Source: Bradyrhizobium huanghuaihaiense (GTDB taxonomy: Bacteria > Pseudomonadota > Alphaproteobacteria > Rhizobiales > Xanthobacteraceae). Taken from it: a stretch of 36,383 bases of DNA. Of the stretch, positions 24,101 to 31,487 are shown one piece after another. The position numbers and the translations under genes are program-made. The notes beneath the pieces were generated by a model, which did not search any database, was not told the DNA's origin, and saw only the letters and a program-made list of their open reading frames with translations. Where the stretch lies: the NCBI RefSeq assembly GCF_007830635.1, contig NZ_VLLA01000045.1, positions 1 to 36,383 on the forward strand, read 5' to 3'. Position 1 is the first letter of the stretch. Each line of letters begins with the position of its first letter.

Positions 24101-26311
24101 CGCGACCGGCAGCACGATCTTGCGCTCGACGGCGCGGCCGCCGGTCTCGACCATGCGGACGAAGATCTGCGCCTCCTGCGGACGCGTCGAGGCGGGCTGC
24201 TTGTCGAGCGTCACCGGGAAGGTCGCAACGCCATTGGCGTCCGCCTCGGGAAGGTTCTCCAGCGGAGTGCGCTCGTTCGAGGTGGTCTCCTCGTCGGCGA
24301 CGCCGAACTGGTAGCCGGCAAAGCCGGGCCGCTCAGCCGCAGGCGCGACCAGCATGTCGCCTTCGAGCGCGAGGCCCGAGGCCGGCGCACCATAAAGGAA
24401 ATGGCCGTCCGCCTTAAGCTCCACTGGAGCGTTAGCTTTGATCAGCTTGTCCTTGGCGGACAAGTCGAATTCGATCCGATCCGGAACATAGTCTTCGACC
24501 ATGAAGGTGGTTTCGCCGACCGAAGCACCCTTCGGATCGGTGAAGGCGCGCACGCGCCAGGTGCCGGTCGACACAGCCGAGTTGAGCGGCACGGACAGCG
24601 TGCGGCCGCCGGCGCCCTGGTCGGGCAGCACCGCACGGCGGTATTCGACGCCGTCAGGGCGCTCGACCACCAGCGTCATGGGACCACCGGTCACGGCATT
24701 GCCCTGCCCGTCGCGCAAGAGCGCAGTGAGGAAGACGGTTTCGCTGGAGCGATAGACGCCGCGCTCGGCATAGACGAACGCATCGGCGCCGGCGGGCACG
24801 GCGCGCCCCGAAACGCCGCGGTCGGAGAGATCGAAGGCCGAGGTCTTCAGGCTCAGGAAGGCATAGTCGGCCTTCTCGCCCATCACCGTGAGCATCGCCG
24901 GCGACAGGCCGCCCTCGCCACGCGCAAGGCCCGCCTCGAACAGCACGTGACCGGACTCGTCGGTCCTGCGCGTCGCCAGGATCTCGTTGTTGCGGGCAAC
25001 CAGCCGCACCTCGGCCTTGCCGACCGGATCGGTCGAGGCTAGCGAATTGACGAAGACGTGGATGCCGTCATTGCCGGAATAGGCCGACACGCCGAGGTCG
25101 GAGACGATGAACCATTGCGTGGCGAGCTGGTACTCGTCGTCCGAGCCCGGACCCTTGGCCGCGGCGGTCATGACGTAGACGCCGGGCTGGAGCTCGCCGA
25201 GAGCCTGGTCGACCGGGAATGCCGTGGTGACGTCCTGGTTCAGCGTCATCGCGGTCGACAGCTCGCCCGACCAGACCTTGACGCCGCGCTCGTCGCCGAG
25301 ATCGCTGAGCTGATATTTGGTCAGCGTCTTCTGGAAATCGCTGTCGACCACCGTGTTGATCAGGTTGCGGTCGCCGATCCGGAAGACGTTGATGTTGACC
25401 GCGGGCGTGTTGACGCTGACCACGGGAATGCCGCGCTGGCCGGTCCGGGGCAGCACATAGGCCCGGCTGGTGAAGCGTACGAAGGGCTTGCGGTCGCGCA
25501 CATAGATGTTGAATTCCGCCGATTTCGGCAGCCCCTCCTTCACCGTGGACGGAAGGCCGGCGCGCAGGTTGATGTTGTAGCGTTCGCCGTGCTTCAGACC
25601 GTCGACGCACAGCTGCTTGCCCTCGGCCGACAGCGCCGGCTTGTCCTGCCCTGCGAGGGCCAGGAACGGCGCGAAGTCGGTGCGCTTGGCGAGCTCCTCC
25701 GAAAACTGGAAGCAGGCGCGCGGGCTCGCCGAGTCCGAGTCCACGGTGTAGTCGAGCAGCCGGAAGCCGTGCTCATCGCGCAGCTTCTCATATTGGCCGC
25801 GGACATCGGCGACCTCGCGCAGGTCGAGCGACAGCCGCAGCGAATCCAGCGCCGGCCGCCACAGCTTGCGTTCGGCCAGCGACTTGCCGAGCACGGCGAG
25901 CGCGTCGGCCTCCTCGCCCGGATTGCCGGCCCGCTGATAAGCGACATAGGCCGCGGTCGAGGCGCGCTCCAGCAGGAAGGTCTGCTCGCTCGAGTTCTTC
26001 GGCCAGATCTGGAAGATCACCTTGGCGAGCCGCAGCCAGTTGCCGGCATCGTCAGGCGTGGTGGCTGCGATCTGCCCGAGCACCGACAGGCCAGTGCGAT
26101 AATCGTTGCGCTTGAAGGCGGCGTCGGCATCCGTGCGCAGCGTCGCGTTGGTCTTGGCGACCGGGCCCGCCTCGCTCTTGATCTGCGCCTCCAGCTTGAT
26201 GGCGGAATCGGCTAGATCGTCGCGTTTGAACGCCTTGTCGGCGGCCTGTGCTGCCGAAAGGCCGAGCGCCAGCGCGGCGCAGATTGTGACGGCGCGAACA
26301 AGACCGATCAT
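21107..26311 (-). CDS. Bacterial alpha-2-macroglobulin family protein (YfhM-like)
   Basis: A 1734-aa secreted protein. The signal peptide (residues 1 to about 23, ending LSAAQA) is of type I, with no lipobox cysteine, unlike the E. coli lipoprotein YfhM. The chain carries successive MG-type beta domains, a bait region, a thioester motif GCSEQ (C1286, Q1289) in a helical domain, and a C-terminal receptor-binding-like domain. The family traps proteases that breach the outer membrane by bait cleavage and covalent thioester capture, and its genes are usually next to pbpC. The ATG at 26309-26311 follows GGGAG with 8-base spacing. An upstream in-frame start at 26404 would bury the signal peptide and is rejected. 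The stop overlaps the pbpC start (GTGA). It is the first gene of the minus-strand run ending at 15133. Confidence 0.93.
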   Translation of the reverse strand: MIGLVRAVTICAALALGLSAAQAADKAFKRDDLADSAIKLEAQIKSEAGPVAKTNATLRTDADAAFKRNDYRTGLSVLGQIAATTPDDAGNWLRLAKVIFQIWPKNSSEQTFLLERASTAAYVAYQRAGNPGEEADALAVLGKSLAERKLWRPALDSLRLSLDLREVADVRGQYEKLRDEHGFRLLDYTVDSDSASPRACFQFSEELAKRTDFAPFLALAGQDKPALSAEGKQLCVDGLKHGERYNINLRAGLPSTVKEGLPKSAEFNIYVRDRKPFVRFTSRAYVLPRTGQRGIPVVSVNTPAVNINVFRIGDRNLINTVVDSDFQKTLTKYQLSDLGDERGVKVWSGELSTAMTLNQDVTTAFPVDQALGELQPGVYVMTAAAKGPGSDDEYQLATQWFIVSDLGVSAYSGNDGIHVFVNSLASTDPVGKAEVRLVARNNEILATRRTDESGHVLFEAGLARGEGGLSPAMLTVMGEKADYAFLSLKTSAFDLSDRGVSGRAVPAGADAFVYAERGVYRSSETVFLTALLRDGQGNAVTGGPMTLVVERPDGVEYRRAVLPDQGAGGRTLSVPLNSAVSTGTWRVRAFTDPKGASVGETTFMVEDYVPDRIEFDLSAKDKLIKANAPVELKADGHFLYGAPASGLALEGDMLVAPAAERPGFAGYQFGVADEETTSNERTPLENLPEADANGVATFPVTLDKQPASTRPQEAQIFVRMVETGGRAVERKIVLPVAPTAAQIGIKPLFGDKNVAEGDKAEFDVVFVSPEGQRLRRDGLRYELLKMESRYQWYRQNNYWEYEPVKSTSRVADGDVTIAADKPARISLSPQPGRYRLDVKSNDADGPVTSVQFDVGWYSDGSADTPDLLETSIDKPQYASGDTMTVSVNVRSAGKLTINVLGDRLLTTQTIDVKEGTAQVKLPVGKDWGTGAYVVATLRRPLDAAAQRMPGRAIGLKWFGIDKQTRTLAVKLAPPSLIRPNAMLKIPVKLDGLNPGEDAKIVIAAVDVGILNLTNYKPPAPDDYYLGQRRLSAEIRDLYGQLIDGMSGTRGQIKSGGDAGAAELQGSPPSQKPLALYSGIVTVGSDGTAEVSFDIPEFAGTARVMAVAWTATKLGRGNTDVVIRDPVVLTTTLPRFLLNGDHGTVNLEIDNVEGQAGDYVINVKTGGPVKMTGNPAATVKLAAKQRNSFSLALDATAAGQATLDVDIKGPNGLALARHYAFDVKAATQVLARRSIRTLAKGESLTLTSDMFSDLVPGTGSVSVSASLSTALDAATILKALDRYPYGCSEQITSRAMPLLYVNELAAGAHLAMDTEVDQRIRDAIERLLARQGSNGSFGLWSAGGDDAWLDAYVTDFLTRAREKGFAVPDVLFKNALDRIRNSVVNGNEPEKDGGRDLAYGLYVLARNGAAPIGDLRYLADTKLNNLATPIAKSQLAAALALVGDRNRAERVYGAALDSLAPKPVLEFGRTDYGSQLRDAAALVSLASEGNAPRATLTQAVSRVETARGLTPYTSTQENAWLVLAARALAKENLSIEVDGQPVKTALYRSYKADTLSGKPLKITNTGDAPVQAVVSVSGSPVTPEPAASNGFKIERSYYTLDGKPADISKVKQNQRFAVVLKITEAKPEYGHIMVSDYLPAGLEIDNPKLVSSGDSGTLDWIEDGEEPEDTEFRDDRFTAAVDRASDSKSVFTVAYVVRAVSPGKYVLPQAYVEDMYNPSRYGRTGTGTVEVRAAK

Positions 26312-26715
26312 GGATGGACTCCCGGAAATCGCGGACAAACGCCGCTTGTCGCAAGAAATGCGCGGAAAGGTGACGGACTCAAGGCGATGGAACCAGAGGT
26401 GCAAAACGTCGCATTCGCCATGACAAGGCAGGCCCAGAGGAGACCAGTCCAGATACCGCCGCGCACGCCGTCCTGATGGCGCAGCAACACCTAGCCAGTC
26501 GACCGGCGGCCGTGTCCCGGAAGCTGTTCAGCGTTCCCGGCGATGTGATCCATCGTCCAGTCCGCTGCCGCTCAACCCGGCACCCTGACACCCCACCGTT
26601 CCGCTTTGTCGCGGCATTGAGGAAAACGGTTCGGTTCAGACTTGGCGAAACACCCAATTTTTCATATTGGCATGCTAGATGAACGGCCAGCCGCCCAAAC
26701 CGGGTGGCTCAAGAC
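26312..26715. other. Intergenic region between A2M gene and tRNA-Arg
   Basis: There is no convincing gene in these 404 bases. It must hold the divergent promoters of the A2M operon and of the tRNA. On the plus strand, TTGGCG (26642-26647), 17 bases, then TATTGG (26665-26670) is a possible tRNA promoter; the AT-rich stretch CAATTTTTCATATTGG stands out from the GC-rich surroundings. Nothing else was recognised. Confidence 0.45.
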
Positions 26716-26792
26716 GGTCCCGTAGCTCAACTGGATAGAGTAGCGGATTTCTACTCCGCGGGTTGCAGGTTCGAGTCCTGCCGGGATCGCCA
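26716..26792 (+). tRNA. tRNA-Arg (anticodon UCU)
   Basis: The 77-nt cloverleaf can be folded by eye. The acceptor GGTCCCG pairs with CGGGATC (one G-T pair), the D arm has GCTC/GAGT, and the anticodon stem GCGGA/TCCGC has loop TTTCTAC with anticodon TCT. The T arm is GCAGG-TTCGAGT-CCTGC, then discriminator G and an encoded CCA (26790-26792). It reads AGA codons. No second copy of its 3' end was found in the window, so there is no sign of an integrated element using it here. Confidence 0.96.
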
Positions 26793-26885
26793 CCGAAATA
26801 CCGTTGGCAATCAAAGACATTTGGCCGCGCGGTTGCTTGGCCAGCAGTTGCCGTGCTAGACGCCTGCTCGGAATCAGACTGTGGC

Positions 26886-27104
26886 ATGGGAATGCGTGAA
26901 GCGAGTATCGAGCGGGGAAGCGTCGGCCATTGGGGGTACGCGCTGCTGTACCTTGCAGGATTCGCGATGATCGCAGGTCTGATCAAATTCGGCGCCGACT
27001 ACTACCTTTTGAAGCAAGACTTCAAGGCGGTTCAGTGCAGCGCGGCGTACTGGAAAGCGCAGGCGCTCGGGCACCATCCCAAGCCCTGCCCGGTCTCGCC
27101 GTGA
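26886..27104 (+). CDS. Hypothetical single-TM protein, 72 aa
   Basis: Family not recognised. The frame from ATG 26886 (or 26892) encodes a short polar start and one strong TM (about residues 15-38, rich in Ala/Leu/Ile with GYALLYLAGFAMIAG). A charged region with two cysteines follows, ending CPVSP. The frame is also open upstream to 26763 inside the tRNA, but that part cannot be coding. The hydrophobic segment and tail make a small membrane protein plausible; no good ribosome site was seen. Confidence 0.4.
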   Translation: MGMREASIERGSVGHWGYALLYLAGFAMIAGLIKFGADYYLLKQDFKAVQCSAAYWKAQALGHHPKPCPVSP

Positions 27105-27365
27105 GCTGAAGCGAAAACAGCCGCCGCCGCCGTCGTCTGCCATCCCATCACGGTGGCAAAGACCGCCGAGAGTGAGCGACAGCAGCGCGATGACGAGACC
27201 CTGAGCAGCCACCCGCTGACGTCACGCTGCTCGTAAAGCAGGCAGGGCGCGAGCTTCATCGCAGCGACACCTTCACGAACGCGTGGGTACCCTCGCCCAG
27301 ACCTTTCAACTGAACAGACGACCCCTATCTACGCGTCGGGCGACGTGCGCCCGAAAAGGACTCCG

Positions 27366-27611
27366 ATGCCGCCAACTGAATGGACGAGAATGGCTATCGC
27401 ATCTGCGGTTGCCGTGATCGCTATGGCGTTTCTGGCAATCGACGCTGGCGTGGACGTCAATTCAGGCATGATTGCAAAACGCATCGAAACGGCGCGGGCT
27501 TCCATCACGGACGCGGCGGCCAGTCAGCATCAGCTCGCCTTTGCCGTTCAGGCGTGGGCGCGTCGCGACCACCAGAAGCCTCACCCGGAAGAATGCCTGG
27601 CGATCGATTGA
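27366..27611 (+). CDS. Hypothetical small membrane or exported protein, 81 aa
   Basis: Family not recognised. The ATG at 27366 has a ribosome site AAGGA six bases upstream, which decides this start over a GTG at 27345. Residues about 9-27 are a hydrophobic Ala/Ile/Val helix (TM or signal anchor), followed by a helical, polar tail containing IAKRIETARASITDAAASQ. It stands alone on the plus strand and faces the convergent PLP enzyme gene 40 bp downstream. Confidence 0.5.
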   Translation: MPPTEWTRMAIASAVAVIAMAFLAIDAGVDVNSGMIAKRIETARASITDAAASQHQLAFAVQAWARRDHQKPHPEECLAID

Positions 27612-27651
27612 TCCAGGCGCACGGCCCGCGGCTATTGACCTAGCCGCGCAT

Positions 27652-28932
27652 TCATCTGTCCCCACCCGCCTGCTCGTGCGTCCGCCACCACTCGGCGACC
27701 GCCGCCGCCAGATCATTCCACAGTTCGGTCGGCAGATCCGGCACCGCCACCCGGACGCTGTATTCATCCGTGGTCGCATTGTGAAACCATTCGGTCGCGG
27801 CGAAATCGAAACCGAAGCTGCCGGCGTGGCGGATCGGGAAGCCATCCCGGCCGAGATCTCGGCTCATCGCGTCTGCGGCTTGCCGCGCGCTGGCCTCATC
27901 CAGGGGGCGCCTGCTGCGGAGCGTAACGTAGAGGCCGTGGGTGAAGTGGAGCTCGGCCGCGAGCGAGGCAAGCTCACGCGAGAAAAGTCGGGCCGCATGG
28001 CGGCCATTGCGCAAGATGGCTGCGACGCGCCGCTTCGTTAAGGCCCAATAATCCGCCGTGCCAACAAACGGAGGGAAATGTGCCGGCAGCGCCGCGCCGC
28101 CGAGAAGGCGGACGGCATCGCGCGTCTCCGCCGCGAGGCGTTCGGGCATTGCGCCATTCGTCGGCGCGCCCTCCTCGCTCCAGCGGACGAATACCGCGGA
28201 GCCGAGCCGGCCGTATTCCGCCCCGAGCGAATCCAGCTTGGTGTGGCTTCGCACCATCACCACGGGGATTCCGCTTCGCCTTGCCCAGCGCAAGACACGC
28301 CGGATGCGACCCGACCGGCCGGCAAAGCATGTCGTGTCGAAGATCAGGAGATCGAGACCAGAACCATCGCAGCGTAGCGCTGCTTCGAACGCGCCGGCCG
28401 AGACGCAGGAATCCAGCAGGAGTATTCGCGGCGCGCCGGCGCCAGCCAAGGATAGCGGCAAGCTTAACGTGACGAGCCGCAAATCCGGGACGAAGCGCTC
28501 GATCAGCTCCAGCGTCTCGCCGTAGGAGCCCGGCAGGACCAGGATGTCAGCGCCAGCGACGATCCGGGTGGCGGCAAACAGCAGCGCCGAGATCGCGGCC
28601 ATGCCGGAGGCGGTATAGATCGTCTCGCTGCTGCAGCCGGGCTCGCGTTCGTAGAACGAGGGACCGTTCACCTTCAGATCCGCACGCTGATAGTCGTAGC
28701 TGAAGGTGAACGGACCGCTGGTCGGAGACGCCGTGGCCGACCAGGAGGTCTCCGTCGCCTTCCAGTCCTGCAGCGCATGTTCGGCGCGCAGCGCGGCGGT
28801 CAGCTGGAATTTGGTCCTGATGACCTCGTCCACCGTGCGCGGGCACGGCACGTGCCGCGGGCTGCTCAGGCAGCCGTTCAGCAGCCCGATCTCCCTGTGC
28901 TTGCGCTCCAGATAGGCCTTGATGGTCTCCAT
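27652..28932 (-). CDS. Orphan fold-type-I PLP-dependent enzyme
   Basis: A 426-aa protein, named from motifs only. It has the order expected of Cys/Met-metabolism-type PLP enzymes: TASGMAAISALLFA (107-120, like the phosphate-binding SGMAAI loop of CGS/MetC), PGSYGETLELIE (134-145), LLIFDTTCFAGRSG (195-208, D199 for the ring nitrogen) and VRSHTKLDSLG with K232 as the likely Schiff-base lysine. The N-terminal 100 residues and the C-terminal third (LHFTHGLYVTL, SFGFDFAATEWF) resemble no named enzyme I know. The ATG is at 28930-28932 without a strong ribosome site. It lies between small hypothetical genes with no pathway partner. The substrate is unknown; lyase, aminotransferase or racemase activity is possible. 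Confidence 0.75.
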   Translation of the reverse strand: METIKAYLERKHREIGLLNGCLSSPRHVPCPRTVDEVIRTKFQLTAALRAEHALQDWKATETSWSATASPTSGPFTFSYDYQRADLKVNGPSFYEREPGCSSETIYTASGMAAISALLFAATRIVAGADILVLPGSYGETLELIERFVPDLRLVTLSLPLSLAGAGAPRILLLDSCVSAGAFEAALRCDGSGLDLLIFDTTCFAGRSGRIRRVLRWARRSGIPVVMVRSHTKLDSLGAEYGRLGSAVFVRWSEEGAPTNGAMPERLAAETRDAVRLLGGAALPAHFPPFVGTADYWALTKRRVAAILRNGRHAARLFSRELASLAAELHFTHGLYVTLRSRRPLDEASARQAADAMSRDLGRDGFPIRHAGSFGFDFAATEWFHNATTDEYSVRVAVPDLPTELWNDLAAAVAEWWRTHEQAGGDR

Positions 28933-29055
28933 ATGACGCTTGTCGGCTGCAACTCTCCTTCAACGTCCGGCGCGCCTTTGGGGTCCAAACTGCGGCGCGC
29001 TGCGCGGAGCAACGAACAGCCGTCTGCATCGTTGAGACTGCGAAAGGAGGACATC

Positions 29056-29283
29056 ATGCCGAAAATCAGGGAACACATGAAAATCATCGGCAAGGACGGT
29101 GTGCATGTCGGCACCGTCGACCGCCTCGAGGGCAATCGGATCAAGCTGACGCGCAAGGACAGCCCGGAGGGCCACAAGGACCATCACCACTACATCGACA
29201 CGAAATATATCGGCGCGATCGAGGGCGATGTCGTCAAGCTTTCGGTCAATGCCGACGCGGTCCCGAAGTCGGAAGCTGCGTGA
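29056..29283 (+). CDS. DUF2171 domain protein
   Basis: A 75-aa protein. It has the DUF2171 pattern of IREHMKIIGKDGVHVGTVD followed by RIKLTRKDS, HHHYIDTKYI and GDVVKLSVNAD, a small beta-rich (PRC-barrel-like) fold. The ATG at 29056-29058 is preceded by AAAGGAGG (29043-29050), a very strong ribosome site. It has no signal peptide, and the cytoplasmic function is unknown. It is divergent from the PLP gene, with a 123-bp gap that should hold both promoters. Confidence 0.85.
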   Translation: MPKIREHMKIIGKDGVHVGTVDRLEGNRIKLTRKDSPEGHKDHHHYIDTKYIGAIEGDVVKLSVNADAVPKSEAA

Positions 29284-29367
29284 CAACACAGAGCCCCTTC
29301 GGCGACGTTTCGTTTGTTCACGATCCGACTCCGCTTCGTTCGCAAAGCACGAATCGCGACCGCGAAA

Positions 29368-29412
29368 ATCAGCGCTGCGCAATTGTTAATATGGAATTGT
29401 CGTAGCGCTGAT
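29368..29412. repeat. Inverted repeat around an AT-rich core downstream of the DUF2171 gene
   Basis: ATCAGCGCT (29368-29376) and AGCGCTGAT (29404-29412) are a perfect 9-bp inverted repeat. CGCG on the outer flanks extends the symmetry imperfectly. The 27-base core contains AATTGT twice (29381-29386 and 29395-29400) and is strikingly AT-rich. It could be a transcript-end hairpin or a protein-binding site. Confidence 0.45.
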
Positions 29413-29483
29413 CGCGCGCGCTTCCTCGGTCACGCGCACGGGGCGAACACGAGCGCGAGATTGCCGATCACGAAATGAGATCG

Positions 29484-29636
29484 CTACTCCGTCGGCTCAT
29501 CGTCGCGCCGCTCGCGGGCAAGCTGATGCCAGGCGATGGCGAGCTCGATCAGTCGTTGCCGGTCGGCGCCTTCGGCCGCTGCGGCGCGCTTCATTGCGGC
29601 CTCGGCTTCGTGCTGCGGGTCGTACTTGTTGCACAT
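29484..29636 (-). CDS. Hypothetical small protein, 50 aa
   Basis: It starts at ATG 29634-29636 and encodes a short, helical, charged protein with EAEAAMKRAAAAEGADRQRL and ELAIAWHQLARERRDD, rich in Ala/Arg/Glu. I have an impression that similar short proteins are common in Bradyrhizobium, but this is memory only. The frame is open upstream to 29678 without better start evidence. It has no TM, no known domain and no obvious ribosome site. Confidence 0.45.
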   Translation of the reverse strand: MCNKYDPQHEAEAAMKRAAAAEGADRQRLIELAIAWHQLARERRDDEPTE

Positions 29637-29923
29637 GAGTCCGATTTTAGCCGCTCGATCTGGACAAGTGCGTGGCAATTTCGTCCGTATGATTGCGGAG
29701 GACCGACGTTGTTATGAGCGATTCAAACACGCTTTGATTGTGGTACCAGAGAAGTTGCACTCGCGGTTTCAGACGCTCTCCGGCGCCGGTAAACGGAGGC
29801 GGCTTCATTCCGATCTGTGAATTGCCTCACAGCCTGCGCACGGCCTCTCGCGCTAAACAGCACTTCAGCGCTGCCAAGGGAGCGTGCCAAGGGAGCGCGA
29901 GACGGCGTGGGAGGTCTCCCGTC
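29637..29923. other. Intergenic region with 13-bp tandem duplication
   Basis: No gene was recognised. TGCCAAGGGAGCG occurs twice in direct succession (29872-29884 and 29885-29897), shortly before the ribosome site of the next plus-strand gene. Confidence 0.5.
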
Positions 29924-30085
29924 ATGACACAGGAAGCAACCGCCGAAGCCAGGGTTCCGACACAACGACAGAGGTCCGACCTGTTCGGCATCGCGTGCCT
30001 TGCGACGATCGGTCTCGTGACGCTGGCCTGGATCGCAGGCCTGGTCTGGGGCGCGATGGCATTCTTCAATTGGCTGGTGTCCTGA
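29924..30085 (+). CDS. Hypothetical single-TM protein, 53 aa
   Basis: The ATG at 29924-29926 follows GGGAGG with roughly 9-base spacing. The protein has a polar N-terminus (residues 1-20) and one long hydrophobic segment (about 22-48, LATIGLVTLAWIAGLVWGAM), ending NWLVS. Family not recognised. It is probably an inner-membrane small protein. The gene is followed by a strong hairpin at 30143. Confidence 0.55.
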   Translation: MTQEATAEARVPTQRQRSDLFGIACLATIGLVTLAWIAGLVWGAMAFFNWLVS

Positions 30086-30142
30086 CACGGCAGGCGGTCA
30101 GCCCTCGTCCGCGCGCAACTGGATCGACCGGCACGAAAACAA

Positions 30143-30169
30143 AAGAGGCGGGCCTTTCGCCCGCCTCTT
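30143..30169. terminator. Rho-independent terminator, mainly for the minus-strand gene at 30194
   Basis: A perfect 11-bp stem AAGAGGCGGGC / GCCCGCCTCTT (30143-30153 and 30159-30169) has a 5-base loop. Read on the minus strand it is followed directly by TTTTGTTTTC, a good U-tract. On the plus strand the tail is weaker, so it may act in both directions between the two convergent genes. Confidence 0.88.
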
Positions 30170-30193
30170 CGGTTTCAGATCCTGCGCAAAAGC

Positions 30194-30976
30194 TCAGTAG
30201 CACGCGCGCGGATCGGCCTGCACATACTGGCCGTTCGGATAACGGTAGTAGCAATTGCCCTGGGCCACGTAGTAGCCGGGGCGCGAGGCTGCCGTGGCGC
30301 CGGCGATCGCGCCGGTGGCGCCGCCGATCACCGCGCCTGCGGCTGCACCCGTGGCGTTACCCGAGATCAGGCCGCCGAGCACGCCGCCGACAATGGCACC
30401 GCCCAGCGCGCTTGCGCCGGGATCGGCCGGCGGCGGCGGAGGCGGCGGCTCGTAAGCGACCGGCGGCGGCGCCGGGGCATAGGCCACCGGCACGTCGTCG
30501 TAATAGTCATCCGAGATGTAGGCGGGCGGACCGGCCATCCGCTGCGGATAATAATACCAGACGCCGCCGACGTCCCACCACCAGCCGGAGCGGCCGTTGC
30601 GGACCTCGTGGCGCCAGCGCCCGCCATCCCAGGCGCGATTGCCGCGATAGGCGTGTCCGCCCCAGTCGCGCTCCGGCGCGGGGCCACGCGCGTAGTTGCG
30701 GCCGGGCGGCGGGCCGCCGGCATGGTGCGGGCCGGGACCGGGGCCACCAGCCTGAGGCTGGCCGCCGGGCTGCTGCGCGGGCCGGGCGGCCTGCTGCGGC
30801 GGCGGACCCTTGCGCATGTTCTGATTGGTCTGGGGCGGCGCGCCGGCGCCCTGCCCGGTCGGTGGCGGGCCCGCGTCCCTGGGCGGCCTGGCTTCCTGCG
30901 CCTGCGCCGAGAGTGCGAGCAACGACATGGCCGAAACCAAGGGAATGATGATTGTCTTGCGGCTGGACGCACTCAT
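30194..30976 (-). CDS. Secreted proline-rich protein with glycine-zipper domain
   Basis: A 260-aa exported protein. The signal peptide spans residues 1 to about 27 (ends ALSAQAQ). A low-complexity Pro/Gly/Gln region follows (28 to about 105), then an aromatic block with NGRSGWWWDVGGVWYYYP (127-144). After that come a poly-Pro linker (178-183) and a glycine zipper (about 189-230, repeated G-x-x-x-G with GGVLGGLISGNATGAAAG) of the YMGG/17-kDa-antigen kind, which can insert in or associate with the outer membrane. The tail contains YYVAQGNCYYRYPNGQYV. The start at ATG 30974-30976 was chosen over 31063 because it gives a proper signal peptide. Function unknown. A terminator lies just downstream. 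Confidence 0.8.
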   Translation of the reverse strand: MSASSRKTIIIPLVSAMSLLALSAQAQEARPPRDAGPPPTGQGAGAPPQTNQNMRKGPPPQQAARPAQQPGGQPQAGGPGPGPHHAGGPPPGRNYARGPAPERDWGGHAYRGNRAWDGGRWRHEVRNGRSGWWWDVGGVWYYYPQRMAGPPAYISDDYYDDVPVAYAPAPPPVAYEPPPPPPPADPGASALGGAIVGGVLGGLISGNATGAAAGAVIGGATGAIAGATAASRPGYYVAQGNCYYRYPNGQYVQADPRACY

Positions 30977-31170
30977 GCGTGCTTGACCCCCTACTCTCTC
31001 GCTTGCCGTGGTCCCGCGCGCGATAGACGATTCGCCTCGCGCCGGGGTGATGCCGGCTGACATGACTGACCTGCTTGATCGGCCAAGTGATCGGCCAAGT
31101 CCCGTTACAAATGGTTAAGATCACGGCAATTTTTCGGCCCAGGGGCCGCGGCGGGTCGTGTCGAGCGCCG

Positions 31171-31410
31171 CTAACGCGCCGGTTCGATGACGTTGCAATT
31201 GCTCCGCCCCGACATCAGGCAATCCTGCATCTTGCTGGCCGAGGTGAGATCGCGGGCGAGCCACCAGCCGATTCCGAGGATCAGAAGCGCGATGATCAGG
31301 CCGGCAATGGCGCCGCGGCGGTTGTCGCCGGGTTGAGGCCTTGTGGGTTGAGGCCTTGGCGGAGATTTGGACTTCTCGCCCGGTTCGGGCTTGGACGCAG
31401 GGCTCGACAT
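31171..31410 (-). CDS. Hypothetical single-TM protein with proline-rich N-terminus, 79 aa
   Basis: The N-terminal 30 residues are polar and Pro/Lys/Arg-rich, with RPQPT-type repeats encoded by a short DNA repeat around 31322-31351. One TM follows (about 33-52, AIAGLIIALLILGIGWWLA), then a short tail with two cysteines (DCLMSGRSNCN). It starts at ATG 31408-31410. It looks like a small inner-membrane protein with a periplasmic Cys pair. No family was named. It is followed 194 bp downstream by the glycine-zipper gene. Confidence 0.65.
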   Translation of the reverse strand: MSSPASKPEPGEKSKSPPRPQPTRPQPGDNRRGAIAGLIIALLILGIGWWLARDLTSASKMQDCLMSGRSNCNVIEPAR

Positions 31411-31487
31411 GACAACCTGATCGCACGGGGTGAGCCGGCTTTATCACCTCTGCGACGTGGCGTCACATCCCGGCCGGACTTTCCGGC

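Noticed and set aside
21005..25042. Plus-strand open frame of 1345 codons opposite the A2M gene
   Set aside because: It is the antisense shadow of a GC-rich coding sequence; its composition is Arg/Gly/His/Asp-rich without domains, and the opposite strand has a clear A2M with thioester motif.
26312..26404. Longer N-terminus for the A2M gene
   Set aside because: It would put 31 charged residues before a clear signal peptide; the internal ATG has a GGGAG site at proper spacing.
26716..26792. tRNA-Arg as attachment site of an integrated element
   Set aside because: No repeat of the tRNA 3' end and no integrase gene were seen in the window.
26675..26986. Minus-strand 103-codon frame containing the translated string RTRTCNPRSRNPLLYPVE
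   Set aside because: This is the well-known false protein produced by translating the antisense of a tRNA (tRNA-Arg, 26716-26792).
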